64,000 nt of DNA, taken from contig CM019824.1 in assembly GCA_009763385.1 (NCBI GenBank), positions 157,350,357-157,414,356 on the forward strand. Direction: 5' to 3'. The notes beneath the pieces were generated by a model. That model was not told where the DNA came from, did not search any database, and saw only the letters and a program-made list of their open reading frames with translations. The DNA is from Coix lacryma-jobi var. lacryma-jobi (taxonomy: Eukaryota; Streptophyta; Magnoliopsida; Poales; Poaceae). A program made the position numbers and the translations under genes. This document shows, in pieces, positions 1 through 11,351 of this stretch (the stretch's first letter is position 1; every line of letters begins with the position of its first letter).

Positions 1-671
1 CAAGCTCTATGGCCCGATTGGACGGCAGACGCTTGCGCCTCACGCGGCCTCTAGCAAGGGCGAGGAGTTCAGTGGCCAGATGCACGATGGACGGTTCCTG
101 CAGGCCAGGCCACATGCTTTTAAGTCTGGTGATTTTTTTCTCGACGAGTTGTTCTTGCATCCATCCCCTGTAGATGGATTCAGGACGGGCACAACCTGAT
201 TTATTGGGGGCACAGAAACTCCATGACGTCTTCTTTTAGAAGTTTTGAACTCTATCTTCCAGGTCGTGTTCTATCTTTTATGGAAAAATACTCTGTGACT
301 CCATGGGGATTTTTGGAAGTCACGAGCAATACAGACTCTGTTTGCTGCAGGGTGCGATGCACGGGCCAGACCAGAAAAACCAGACGAAAAAAGAGGGGGA
401 GAAACTTTGCCTCTTTAGGTATAGATATAGGATCTGTTCGATCTATCTAATTCGATAGTTTTGTGATATAATTCCTATAAGACCGAAAATATCTTACTTA
501 ACCAAGCTCCAGAATAACTGATAAAAACCGGAGCCAAAACCATCGGGTCCAGGGCTCTTGTCTCTTGGGACAGATATGCTAGTGTTAGTACGTTTTTTCT
601 GGAATTTTGTGAGGACTTCACTAACCTCATGGCAACTTAGTTTTACTATCAGAGATGCTGATAGGAGTGTA
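1..671. other. Left flank without a recognised gene
   Basis: No coding feature is recognised. The longest plus-strand frame (223-450, 75 codons) has no motif I know and no splice-site context that would make it an exon. The composition is ordinary for grass intergenic or gene-proximal DNA. It could be the tail of a gene lying outside the window. Confidence 0.4.
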
Positions 672-956
672 CTCCTTCCGTCTCATCATAATACAAGAAG
701 TTATAACATTTGAATTTTGTCCCAGAAAGATTGAAGCTATAGCCTGCCACTCTCATCTAATCCCCCATTCGATGCACACAGTGCATGAACAATGACACAA
801 AGTAAGGCACACAGGGATGAACAAGGATGCCACAATGTCATATAATACTACTTTAATGACATATAGTACTTTTGCCGAGGTTAATCAGGTAATTTTCCGT
901 ATCTGCTATTTTTGTCTTGGGAAGCTCCGATGTCTATTTTTCTAGGACAGAGGGAG
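672..956. mobile_element. Stowaway-type MITE
   Basis: The left end CTCCTTCCGTCTC and the right end GACAGAGGGAG are imperfect terminal inverted repeats of the CTCCCTCCGTC class. A TA dinucleotide lies on each side (670-671 and 957-958), the target duplication expected for Tc1/mariner Stowaway elements. The length of 285 bp suits a non-autonomous element. There is no coding capacity. Confidence 0.8.
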
Positions 957-1017
957 TAGTTTCTTTTAGCATAAATAGGCAGGTGTTCTCATGAACAATT
1001 CTCACCTTGGGAGGTAA

Positions 1018-1473
1018 TCAGAACCATGGTCTCTGACGTGTAGGGCCCTTCAGCTCCATGCAGTTTGAAGCCACACTTCCTCCTCTGGCCTTTTGAGAAT
1101 GCTCCGTCTCTTCCACTGGGGATTTCTTTGTCGTTTCTACCATTAGAGGCCCAATGAAAGCTGACCGAATGGTTTTGATCTTAACTGCATCACCTCTAAT
1201 ACCCTCATAAGGAAAGGAAACTCCTATCGCAACACGGTTGAAGTCGCGTTGCGATGTATCAATTGGGAATCCGACCCCCTTGGATTTGTGCCGCCGACAA
1301 ACACTCTCCTCAATTGATGGGAATGCTGCCATGTATCTCACCGCCGGATCATTGCTCCCCTTCTCTCCTAGAATCCTAGTCGAATGACCCCTCCTTGAAG
1401 ACATCCATCTCAAACCAGGCTCCTGACTCGAGGCTTGGATCGTGGGAGGGGAGGAATCGGCGACGAGGAGCAC
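1018..1473 (-). CDS. Unrecognised 151-codon ORF
   Basis: This is an open minus-strand frame of 151 codons from ATG to TAG that begins just beside the poly-G tract where Copia-1 inserted. I do not recognise any domain. The translation is moderately polar, with no membrane segment and no repeats. It may be a fragment of a host gene, an organelle-derived segment or a chance ORF. A grass genome or transcript match would be needed to believe it. No promoter or splice sites could be tied to it. Confidence 0.15.
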   Translation of the reverse strand: MLLVADSSPPTIQASSQEPGLRWMSSRRGHSTRILGEKGSNDPAVRYMAAFPSIEESVCRRHKSKGVGFPIDTSQRDFNRVAIGVSFPYEGIRGDAVKIKTIRSAFIGPLMVETTKKSPVEETEHSQKARGGSVASNCMELKGPTRQRPWF

Positions 1474-1759
1474 TGAAGTGGGGGGGGGGGGGTGAATGCA
1501 TCTTGGCCCCTAGTGGGTTTCGGTGATTGGATGAAACACAAGATTACTGTGACTAACGTGTGTTTTGCAGAAACATGAATGAGTTAGGTCACGGTAATGG
1601 CAACGATACAGACATATGGAGTTCATGTCCCCTAGTGATGGAAATCGTTTCGGTTTTCAAAGGACGGACGACGAAGACGGTGGTAGACTAGGCTAAGTGT
1701 CATATGGTGTTGGAGGACACTTAGGTAGTCTTAGGTCTTTGTTTTTCCTTTGGCCGTAC

Positions 1760-1766
1760 TATAAAG
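1760..1766 (+). promoter_or_regulatory. Copia-1 LTR TATA box
   Basis: A TATAAAG core lies in the context ACTATAAAGGGGAGCG, about 270 bp into the LTR. The same context is conserved in the 3' LTR at 47262-47268. The position is right for the U3/R boundary of this LTR. The transcription start is inferred only. Confidence 0.6.
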
Positions 1767-1927
1767 GGGAGCGTGAATCAGTAGCTTGACCTAGGTGAGT
1801 CTATTGAGGTAGGTGTGGTGCACACTTGTTATTTCATAGCCCTAGGTAGCTTAGAGAGATGCCTTATGTCGTAAGGATGAAAAGTCGTTAAGGCCGCGTC
1901 ACGATCCGAGTGAGTTTTGCCGCGTCC

Positions 1928-2089
1928 GATGCTCACTCAGACTTTGGTTTAGTCTGGTGCGTGGCATCGGACGCTCCGATGTTGCCACATCGGACGCGCC
2001 CATGGTACGATGCTCACTCAGACTAGGGTTTAGTCTGGTGCGTGGCATCGGACACTCCGATGTTGCCACATCGGACGCGCCCGTGCCAC
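1928..2089 (+). repeat. 81-bp tandem duplication in Copia-1 5' LTR
   Basis: Two units (1928-2008 and 2009-2089) both start GATGCTCACTCAGACT and differ at a few positions. The 3' LTR has one unit only. The duplication therefore arose after insertion or by slippage during reverse transcription, and it lies within the CATCGGACGC motif cluster. Confidence 0.8.
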
Positions 2090-3810
2090 TGTTCACTTGC
2101 GGGTGAATTTGGGCATGCATCGGACGCTGGCATCGGACGCTGAGGGACAACGTTCGATGTCCAGGCAGAGAGGTTCCAGAGAGGGTAGAATCACAACGGA
2201 CGCGTCCGTTGTGATGGCATCGGACGCTGCCCAGCGTCTGATGCTCCTTTAACACGTCTGACAGGTGGTACAGTCGACCGTTGGTCGAGGTCATCGGAGC
2301 GTCCGATGCCCCCGCAGAAACACCACATTGTCTTAGGAGGGTGTGGGTATCCAGCCCTTACCTCCCTACACTTATCACCTTCCAGCCTAGCAGTAATGGC
2401 ATCGTTTTGTCCAGGGGGTAGGAACGGTCCCCGCCCATACAAGAACAAGTGGTGCGCACGAAGGTACCATGGCCGGTAGGCCCAGCGCAATAAGTCCTAA
2501 GGACTAAACAGGATATCTCCTCCTCGGGGCTTCCATCGCCCCTGTGCTGACACAACACCTCTATCCTGGGGATTCGTCCCACGAAGACACTCCTCCCAAG
2601 GACCTCTTCCCAAGATCACAATGTACCGCCAGGTACTCCCCAGGGGATGCCCAGGTCACATCCCCTCGGCAAGACTCATCACCGAACTCGTCGTAGATCT
2701 TGTCCAGTCGACTCAACCCTCACCACACGCACCCAAGACACACGCCAAGATCTCCCCAAGTCATCATCCCGTTATCACGGCACCATGTGCCTTAGCCACC
2801 CACAAGCAAACATCCACCAAGCATCACATCACAGATATAATGCATAGTAGAAGTGAGTAGCGAGTATGTAAAGTAAGCGGTGTCTAGCCTAACAGCGGGT
2901 GTGCCGGGGAAAGGGTTGCGTCAAGGTATAGGCTTCACAAGCAATCTAACATGCAACCTATCACGATTCATTTGCAAAAAGTAAAGCACTAGCAACTACA
3001 TTATTGCATGTCTAATAGGATTCTACGAGGTTGGATGGGCTGTGGCACCTGTTATGTTGTTAGTCCAAGATCTCTGATGTCCTCGTAGTCGTTCTCCTCG
3101 GGTCCTGGTGTCGCCCTCGGTCTCCTCCAACGGGTTCCGATCTGACCTTTGCTGCTCCCAACACAACTACCTCACGAGACCAGCAAATAGTACAAAGGGG
3201 CAATCAGAACAGTGACACGACAACTAGACTCGAAGGACGCTAAGGACTCTAAACAGAGAAAGGACTTAGCCCTCGCGGAGGACATCCGAACCTCGGGCTC
3301 AAAAAGACGCAGGAGCGGATGCTTGCTAAGCACAAGCTCGAGTCACAACCTAGCTCGTACTTCCCGGGTCAATCGAGTCGACCTATACGGCTCAAGTAAA
3401 ATGGTTGAGACCTAATCCTGACTTAAGCAAACATCCTGCAAAAACAATACTAGCCCTCATGAAGCGAGTTCGTTTTCCTCGGGCTCAAAAGAGGCGAAGG
3501 AGAAACTCGGCTAAGCACGTCTACGTCATGTTATTGGTGTAAATGTTTTCCTACGGTCGATCGAGTCGACTCGCATGGAACCGAGATCATGACATGGACT
3601 TTAGCTTTGCCGACTACACCAAGGGTCCGATCTTTGATCCAATCGTCATGGCTAAGGACGAGATCGAATAGAGCGACCAACAGGGGAAGGGGGTAGTTCC
3701 GATCTCTTGCTCGATCCATACGCCACGGTAATCGACGAGAACCGAGAAGAGAGAACAAAACAAGAGGGGGAAAGAGAAGCAAGGGTAGTCTCGCTTCCTT
3801 CTATGCACGC

Positions 3811-3941
3811 ACCATGGCAAGGACGGGCATCGAAGGGAGCGACACACCAAGAACACAAGCACTTAAACCACTCGTAGGGTACCTCAACCCATGTGCACTA
3901 AATGGCAGCAGACGTTCCTAGAATCTGCAGCAGTGCGGTTG
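3811..3941. repeat. Diverged internal tandem repeat of X, unit 1 (split)
   Basis: Unit 1 runs from ACCATGGCAAGGACG to GTGCGGTTG and resumes at 19115 with TCACCGCGAGG. It resembles 19474-19655, sharing CATGGCAAG, CTCGTAGGG/TTCGTAGGG, GCACTAAAT/GCAACTAAAT and GCGGTTGTCACCGCGAG in the same order. The Grande-like element inserted inside the last motif. Confidence 0.55.
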
Positions 3942-5102
3942 TGTCGGTGTTTCGACCCCGGGGGTATGACACCAACTAGTAATATGATCGCGTGCTCCCT
4001 TCCTGGATGGTGATGCAAGATGACACAAGGGTTTATCCTGGTTCGGGCAAAGAAGGCCCTACGTCCAGCGGGGGGAGGAGGTTCTTGTATTACTTGCACC
4101 TAAGTGCTTGTACAGGGGCAATACAAGCTCAACGAGCGTGGACGAGAGTCTGGACTCGTGTGTGTGTCGTGTGGACTCGTGTGCGTGAAGGGCCCTGGTG
4201 TCCTCTTTTATAGAACAAGAGGAGGCCAGGGTTACACAGGAGTGACATGTACAACGCCCAATACGGCGAAGGGTTGGAATTATGTCTTGTCGAGGTCACT
4301 GGAGCCGGCGTGGGGGTTGCTGTTGAGGCGTCCTTGAAGCGCGGCTTCCATCCCGGGCGCGGATGTGGAGGCGTGGCGACGTGGAGGCCGTGCAGCGCCC
4401 ATTCCGGCACGTACAGGACGTGGCAGGGTCCCTCCGGGTCTTGGGTACCTGTCCTCCAATAGCATGAAAGCAGTCAGGGCTCGAGGGGCGCAGGGTCGGC
4501 CTCGAGGTGGCGCTTACGGGGGCTCGAGCCTCCGCAGGTAGGGGCAAGTCCCGGAAAACCCGGCCGTACAGCGGGAATCCAGGTCTCGAGATGTGGCTCG
4601 AGTGTGCTACAGTGCCGGGTGGCCTAACAGTGCTGTACTTGTGCCTTTTTGCCCATGCTTGTGGTGAAAACGAGGTTTGACTCTGGCCCCGGTTCACTGG
4701 GCATACGTCGTGTACCAGAGGATGTGACCGGAGTAGTGGACGCATTAAATGCGCAGTATGGGCTGGTATCCGATGTCTGGCGCTGCTCGAGGGAGGTATG
4801 ATGTGTCTCGAGGGATATGTTACCGTGTTAGAGAGGCTCGAGGTCCCCGTGGGTCTCGAGGAACGGTGTACGGCTGTAGTGGGCTCGAGGCCTATGTGCC
4901 GGGGCTCGAGAGGTAGGCTACCATGAGGCAGTCGGTAAGGCTTTGGCGGGCCCGGGCTTCCTGGCGGTGGGCCGGCGTTGTAGGCCTCGAGGGGTTGGTT
5001 TTTTAGGGGTTAGACTAGTTAGGTCTCTTATTAATTGGTGCTCTAGGTTTAACTTATTTGTTTTGCGTTGATTGGGGGTACCCCTTTTGTGGTCCCCCGA
5101 CA
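3942..5102 (-). repeat. Grande-like 3' LTR
   Basis: This 1161-bp copy pairs with 17961-19109. In minus orientation it starts TGTCGGGGGACC and ends CACCGACA. Compared with the other LTR it has a short extra CGGGTGGCCTAACAG segment near 4616 and scattered substitutions. CTCGAGG-like hexamers are dense at 4480-4915. Confidence 0.93.
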
Positions 5103-5117
5103 GTAGCCCCCGAGCCC
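5103..5117 (-). other. Grande-like polypurine tract
   Basis: Directly upstream of the 3' LTR in minus orientation the sequence reads GCTCGGGGGCTAC followed by TGTCGG. The GGGGGCTAC box next to the LTR is the usual plus-strand primer region of Tat elements. Confidence 0.6.
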
Positions 5118-6116
5118 TTGTTCGAGTGCTAGCACTCGAGCAGGGGCTCCTACCGGGATCTCGAGGGTTAGCTACTGGTTCTCGAGGGTTTGGTTGTTTG
5201 ATTCCGTGGGTGTCGCGCGAGTGACACCCGCGGTGTAGCCCCGAGGCACGGGGAGTGGTTAGGACTCCCTCGTGGGCTTTTTCACGAGTGTGATGTTAGT
5301 TACGTTTTTTAGGTTCGGGAGTGTCGAGCCCCCGAGTTCTTTGACCCTCTTTCGTCGAGGGGTGCCAGGCTGAACCGACCGGCCGACTCTTCGAGCTGTC
5401 CGGCACGCCAGTTGCCCTGGCTTGTCATCCCGCGAGTCCTTTCGATCGGATGCGAGGGGGATGCCTCGTACTACCACGAGCGGGCGAGTATCGAGGTTCC
5501 CGGTGAGCTGGTAACGGGGGAATCCAAGTGAGACCTCGTGCCCCGTTCGATAGGGTCGACTGAAGCCCGGAGGCAATTTCATAAAGCATGGGCGCTCGGT
5601 CTGCAGGAATGCTGGGTCCATTCGTAGGACCTGGTGGCTCGATGCCTCCCTCCGAGGGGATCTCACTGCATGTCGTGCGCTCTGCCTTGGATACACGTGA
5701 GGGGCCTCGAGGGCTTGGCCCTCGAGCAATGCTGCGAGTGGCGCCCCTTGGTGTCCCTGACTCGGGTGCTCGAAGCCGGCTGTCGAACCCTCTTCGAGGG
5801 CCAGCCTTCGCTGCCTCGAGACTTGGAAGGGCCAGGGCCCATTTTTACCTTCTTGAAGAAGCCTCCGTCGTTTGGAATCCTTCTGCCCATTGGGCGCGCC
5901 TTTTTAGGCGGAAACTGTCAGGGAGTGGAGATCGTGGCGCCAGGGCGACGGACATGAAGTCGGAGCGGCGGTCGCGGTGGGCCCTGGTAGTGGAGCAAAT
6001 GGGGAGTTGCCGCGTGTACCTGTCAACCGGCTCGAGACGTGGTTAGGTGGGCGCATTAAATGTGTGCGGTTACCTTTCCTCTGCCGTGGGAGACCCCGCC
6101 CGTTGGGGTTTTCTTT
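5118..6116. other. Spacer between Grande-like 3' LTR and the antisense gene
   Basis: About 1 kb of GC-rich sequence with no domain-bearing ORF. It holds many TCGAG motifs and probably the upstream promoter of the plus-strand gene that starts at 6263. Confidence 0.5.
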
Positions 6117-6124
6117 TATAAATA
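6117..6124 (+). promoter_or_regulatory. TATA box of the antisense gene
   Basis: A perfect TATAAATA lies 139 bp upstream of the first ATG of the plus-strand gene, after a GC-rich region and before a C-rich leader. The spacing suits a plant core promoter with a leader of about 100 nt. Use of the site is inferred. Confidence 0.6.
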
Positions 6125-6262
6125 TCGAGTGAGGGGTGAGGGACTCTTTACTTTGCCTTTGCCTTCACAGCCGCCGCAGCTCCCACACGCTTTCTCCCCG
6201 AGCTAGCGATTGGTAATCTTCCCGGCCGTCCGTCCGCCGCTCAGATCCACGCCGTTGCCGCC

Positions 6263-9200
6263 ATGGCCGCCCAGACCCAGGTGCTGCCACCCGAAGACTG
6301 GCGCCCAACGAAGACGTCGCAGCCTGAGCTGGAGTCGCTGGTGGACCGGGGCTTCTCCGCCCAACCCGCGGGAGGGGCCCGCGTGGGGATTCTCCCGCCG
6401 GCGGACCACCAGGAGCCGCACCCGCCGGAGGGGTATGTGGTGAGCTTCACGCGCTACCACCGCATGGGGCTTGGCGTTCCGCCAAGCCGCTTTATGCGGG
6501 GGCTGGCTCACCACTTCGAGGTGGAATTGCAGCACTTCTCCCCAACTCAATCTCGCACGCCGCCATCTACGCCGCGGTGTGCGAGGGATACCTGAAGATC
6601 GAGCCTCATTGGGAGATGTTCGTCCACCTCTTCTGGGGCGAGCTCTTTCATAAGGCCGTGAAGCCGAGCGGGAGGAGGCTCGCGCGCGCGGGCTCCCTCA
6701 CCATCATCACCGCGAGGACCGGTCCCTCGTCGGCCAACGTCCCCCGTCACTACCTCCACTACAAGCTTTCCTCCAACCAGGCGGGTGGGACGACCACTGG
6801 TTCTACCTGCGGAACGAGGACGGGCTCCTTCCGCAGTACACCGGCAGGATCATCACCAAGCGCCCTGAGAAGTGGAATTGGGGCGTTGTGGCAGACAGGC
6901 AGCGCCTCCTGATGCCGCTGATGAATACGATGTGGTCGCTGGTGGAGGAGAAGGGACTGACCGTCCAGGCGGTCATTTGGGCGTTCCATCAGCGGAGGGT
7001 CCTTCCTCTGGCGACCGCCCTCTTCTCATGTACGAGATGGGGCCAAATGCCCCGCTCGAGGCGCTGAACAGGTCGAGGATGGCCGAGGAGAGGCTGCCTC
7101 GGAACGAGGGTGCCTCCGGGTGACGGTCACGATCCACGGGCCGTTCCGCCCTGAGGAGACCAACCTGATCGCCATGGCACCCGACGCGGGGTGTCTCGAC
7201 CCGGTAAGCCTTCCTCAAGCTAGGCTGTTTCGAGCCTCCCCTCCTTTCTCTTTCTTCGAACCTTTTTACTCTCCTTGTGGTTTTTCTCATCAAGTTTCTT
7301 TTTGCAGGGGGCGTTCACATATCACACGTCGAGGCCCCCGTGAAGGAGGACGCCGCGGAAAGACAGGTGAGGCGCCTCTCTGCTCAGAAAGATAAAGAGA
7401 GTAAGGATGCAAAGAAGAAGAAAGAGAAAGAGAAGAACTTGCGTCGGGTGGACCGGGATCAGAGGCTAGCGAAGGCTCGTCGTAACCGGCAGCCTGGAGA
7501 GGAGTCCCCCGAGCTCAACTACACGAGCTCGGAGGAGGAGGATGACGATGAGGAGGAGAGCGATGATGAAGGGATGGATGCAGCGTCTGAGGCGCGCCGG
7601 GGGGTCGTCTCATCAGGGCTGACTGCTCTTCTGTGCAGGAGAATATCCTGGAGATCCCCCCCGGCGAAGGGATCCAGGTCGGGACGCAGCATCGGAAGGC
7701 GAACCACGCCAGGCCCGCCTCGTCGGAGGCTCAGGGCACGTCGGCTCCGTGCCGGACGTGCCCCCTGACGTGAAGGGCCCTCGAACGTCGGGGCGCCATC
7801 GCCGCGGCGCAGAAGGAGGCCAGACCGCGTCTCCCAGGCGGGGGGTCTCGAGAATGGCCGGACCTCGAGAAGCGGTCAACACGCCGAGAGGGACTCCGGC
7901 CCGACCGCCGCAAGTCGTCGAGACGACATCGAGCCCGCGGAGAGCGGGCAACATGAGGGGGCGTCGAACCCCCGCCAACACATGACCGTCGAGGGGGGAG
8001 CTCCCGGTCGTCTCGTGATGGGAGTCGCGAGCGATCCCGGGCCCATCGCCGCACCGTCGCCGGAGAAGGAGGCAGACGCAGGGGGGCGCGACCGCCGGCA
8101 CGAGCGCCGGAGCAGGTCCCGGAGCCCGCGCAAGGAAAGGCGCCAAGAGGACCGCTTGAAGGAGACGCGGTCGTCCCCCCGGGACAAGAGACAAAAGAGA
8201 GCTCCCCGTCGGGTCGAGCCACGGGAAGCACCGGGAGCCTTCCCCCCATCCGAGCCACACGGAGACGGCTCGGGGCATGGCTCGAGCCATGGGGCGGGCT
8301 CGAAGCCCCCGAGCGGGTCCGGCGACTCGGGGAAGAAGTCCCGCCGTCGCTTTGGGTAAGTAACGTTTCTCTCTTCCGTTGGTAGTGAAGCTTTACCTTT
8401 TTACCTTTGGTGATGTGTGCCGTTTCTTTTGGTTTTCAGGGAAAAGCGCTCCCGGCAGGAGGCGGACCCCGGGTGTCCAAGCGGGTCCAAGACCTCGAGC
8501 TCTGCTGAGGACCAAGCACCTCGAGGTATGGCTCCTTCTTCCGCTGAAATGGCCGCTTGGCTGGTGAAGGCTCGAGCAGCCATGGCTCGGGAAGTCAGAT
8601 GGCCGCCGCGGATCTTGGTGAGGCCGACGCCGTCGACCACGGGGGTCGAGGCTTTTTCCTGATTCTGACGACGTTGTTCTCTTTTTCAGCAGGGACCGCG
8701 GCTCCTGGCGCCAAGCCCGCCGCCACTGCGTCCATCGCACCACCAACCCCCTCCTCCTCCTCCTCCTCCTCGGTGGCGCCTACCGAGAGGGCCACTCCTC
8801 CCCCGTCACGACGACCATCTCGGGGGGAGCACCCGAGACAGGCGCGGCTCCGTCGGCGTCTGGGGCTGAGGGACAGCGGCCCTCGGACCCCGACGACGCG
8901 AGCCGGCCCGCTGGACAGGATCCCCTACCGACGGAGCCTCGCGCGCCCGCGGAGAAGGAGAAGGAGGGGGAGGCGTCGGTGGAGAAGATACCGACGGTGG
9001 AGGAGCTCCTGGACGAGCTGGAGAAGGAGCCGTCCCCGGTCAAGGGCTCAGCGCTGGAGGGGGCGCTCGAGGCACCGGCCGGGGACGACAAGACGCCGGA
9101 AGACCCAGTGAGGGAGAGAGGCTCGAGGGGCCGGCCGGGAACGAGGCGGAGGGGACGACCGGTCCCTCTGCCGGCGCGGAGGAGAGCTTGGAGACGAGCC

Positions 9201-10801
9201 ACCCCTCGAGCGATCCGCTACCACTCGAGCCCCCGCCTCTACGCGATGCCGCACCGTCGCCTCGGAGGGGACGGAGCAGCAGGAGGAGATGGCTGAGGGG
9301 CCGCACGATGACGGTGAGGGCGGGGAGAGCCGCAGCCAGTGCCGCCGGTTGGTGGGCCGCAGCTGGTGCTGCTCGAGTCGGAGGAGGAGGACCTGCTCAT
9401 CGTCGAGACCGGTCGATCGGTGTGGCCATACCCTGACGCTTGCGAGCCTGGGGGAGGGCTCGTCCGGCGCCGTTATCCCCGTCGAGCGGTCGATTCAGCA
9501 GGGGGTTCCGCGGGAGGCGCGGTCGATCTTCAAGGAGGTGACCGAGCTCGTGGCGCAGGCAGAGAGGGCCTTCGTGGAGGAGGCGGACAAGTCCGCGCGG
9601 GTGGCGGCTGCCCTCGTGAGGGCAGAGGGGAGCTCCAGGAGCTCCGCGCTGAGCTGGGCCGGAACGCGCAGATGGCGGGCCGGCTCAACGACGCTCAGGC
9701 GGAGACCCAGGTGGCTCGAGCCGAGGCCGCCCAGCTAAGAGGGAGGCCCCACCGCTCTGTCCGCGGTGGAGGCGTCGAGGAAGGAGGCTGCCGACGCCCG
9801 AAGCGAGGCCGCCACACCCGGTCTGCAGCGGAGGCGGCGAGGAGGAGGCCGAGGAGGCCAAGAGCAAGCCGCCACCGCCCTGGCTGCGGCGGGCAGCGCG
9901 GAAGGAGGCCCAGAGGCCTTAACTGCCGCGCGCTCGAGGATCCAAGGCCTCGAGATCGACATGGATCAGGCTCTCAACAGAGCTAATGACCTGTCGCTCA
10001 AGCTCGAGGCCGCTCGGCAGGAGGTGATCAAGAAGGATCTGGGCCTTGCGCAGACGGGCAAGCTGGTCGAGGAGCTTAAGGGCCAAAACTTGACGTGCTG
10101 TCCCAAAAGCATACACTCGAGCAGCGCGTCAGGGTCCTTACCAGCGACTTTGACGCTCTGGGCGTGCACTGCCAAGGTACTGTCGTAATCTTCAGGCTTT
10201 GTCTTGCTTTGATTTCGAGATTCTTGCCACGCCGCGGACTTACTCTTTTCTGTTTGTTGCACAGATCTGGAGAAGACCGCCGAGGAGCTCCGCGAGACGA
10301 ATCAGACTCTCGTGGAGCAACTCCAGGGTGAGACCATGGTGGCGGAGCGGGCGCGCGGCACCCTCGACAGGCTCTGCTCCACGTGGGGTGCCGACCCGGT
10401 GGCCACGGCAGAGGGCGCGGTGGCTCGAGGCGACGCCCTGGTCGATGCCCTGTGCTTCCTCGACGTGTGCCGCGCGGGACCGCGTCAAGAGCGCTCTCCA
10501 CCACGGCGTAAAGCAGGCGCTCGCGGCCGTCCGCTCCGGCTTCCGCTACCCGGTCAACGTCGTCGCCAAGGGCTTCGTCGAGATCGAGGGGAAGGACGAA
10601 GAGTGGAACGACCGCCGCGTCGACAAGATCCTGGAGAAGGTGGAGAGGCCGGGGGCGGCGCTCGCAAAGCTCTTCGAGGAGGACGTGCTGCCTCCCGTTG
10701 CAGACAGTGGTGTAGATGGCTCCCCTCCTCCTGGCCCGGACGTCGAGGCTGAGCCCGCAGCAGAAGATCTTGAGGAGGAGTTCCAGACTGATGAGGAATG
10801 A
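6263..10801 (+). pseudogene. Antisense gene of Tat element (Transposase_28-like, gene23-type), frame-broken
   Basis: This is a spliced plus-strand gene running against gag-pol. The N-terminal part reads GYVVSFTRYHR, then CEGYLKIEPHWEMFVHLF and WFYLRNEDG, the signature of the 'putative gypsy-type transposon' family (Pfam Transposase_28) carried antisense by Grande-like elements; its function is unknown. The middle is low-complexity, acidic and lysine-rich, and the C-terminal part is alanine/glutamate-rich and probably coiled coil. The start ATG at 6263 has a good context (GCCGCCATGG), and the stop TGA is at 10799-10801. Likely introns with GT-AG ends are 7204-7307, 8356-8439, about 8618-8689 and 10177-10264. 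Frame shifts near 6545 and 6785, and others later, break it. Transcription from its own TATA is inferred. Confidence 0.75.
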
Positions 10802-11351
10802 GGCCTGCGTGCCAAATTTGGGCGTCGAGGCCTTTGTAAAAATTCATGTCATGACTTATGGCCCGTCGAGGCCAACATATGCGTATGACTTATTTGTTTA
10901 AAGAAGTTGTTTTCTTTTCAAATTTATTCGATCATTTCTCTTTGTCGCTAGCTCGAGTTTCTACTACGGCTTGGTCTATGTTCTTTCGATACGCGTCACG
11001 AGTTCCTCGAGGGGAGGCGTAGGTAGGGTACCGTAGCCCGGGGGCGTGGGTGGCCGTCTACGTCGACGCCCCCCGCCTCTTGGAGGCTCGAGGTATCTAC
11101 GGACTTAGACGTTGCTAGTACGCTCGAGATACGAATCGAGATAAGGGTCGAATTTTTGAAAAGAAAAGCGCGTTTTTTCCGGAGTCTGGGGGGGTTCCCC
11201 CTGTCAGCCCCCGAGGGAGGCTCGACCCTGAGCAAGGCAGGGTCGAGGCTACCTTAAGTTGCTAAGTAAAATGAAAGACAGTGCACGAGTTTGTTCATTC
11301 ATATTTGACGTGTTTGTACAAAGCAACAAAATGTACGAGGCCTCGAGGCCC
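10802..11351. other. Convergent spacer between antisense gene and pol ends
   Basis: The plus-strand gene and the minus-strand pol end tail to tail here. No ORF with a domain is seen. The region probably holds both 3' ends. No clear polyadenylation signal could be assigned to either. Confidence 0.4.

Larger units (their letters stand above)
1493..2324 (+). repeat. Copia-1 5' LTR, proximal part
   Basis: This aligns almost base for base with 46995-47785 of the 3' LTR. It contains a TATA box at 1760-1766 and a downstream array of CATCGGACGC-like motifs. An 81-bp unit is tandemly duplicated here (1928-2008 and 2009-2089) but single in the 3' LTR. The block stops after 2324, where solo LTR X begins. 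Relative to the 3' LTR, 26 bp (47786-47811) are missing at that junction. Confidence 0.92.

Noticed and set aside
1018..1473. Organelle-derived gene fragment
   Set aside because: The translation has a flavour of plant mitochondrial ORFs, but I cannot match it to any named gene, so no such claim is made.
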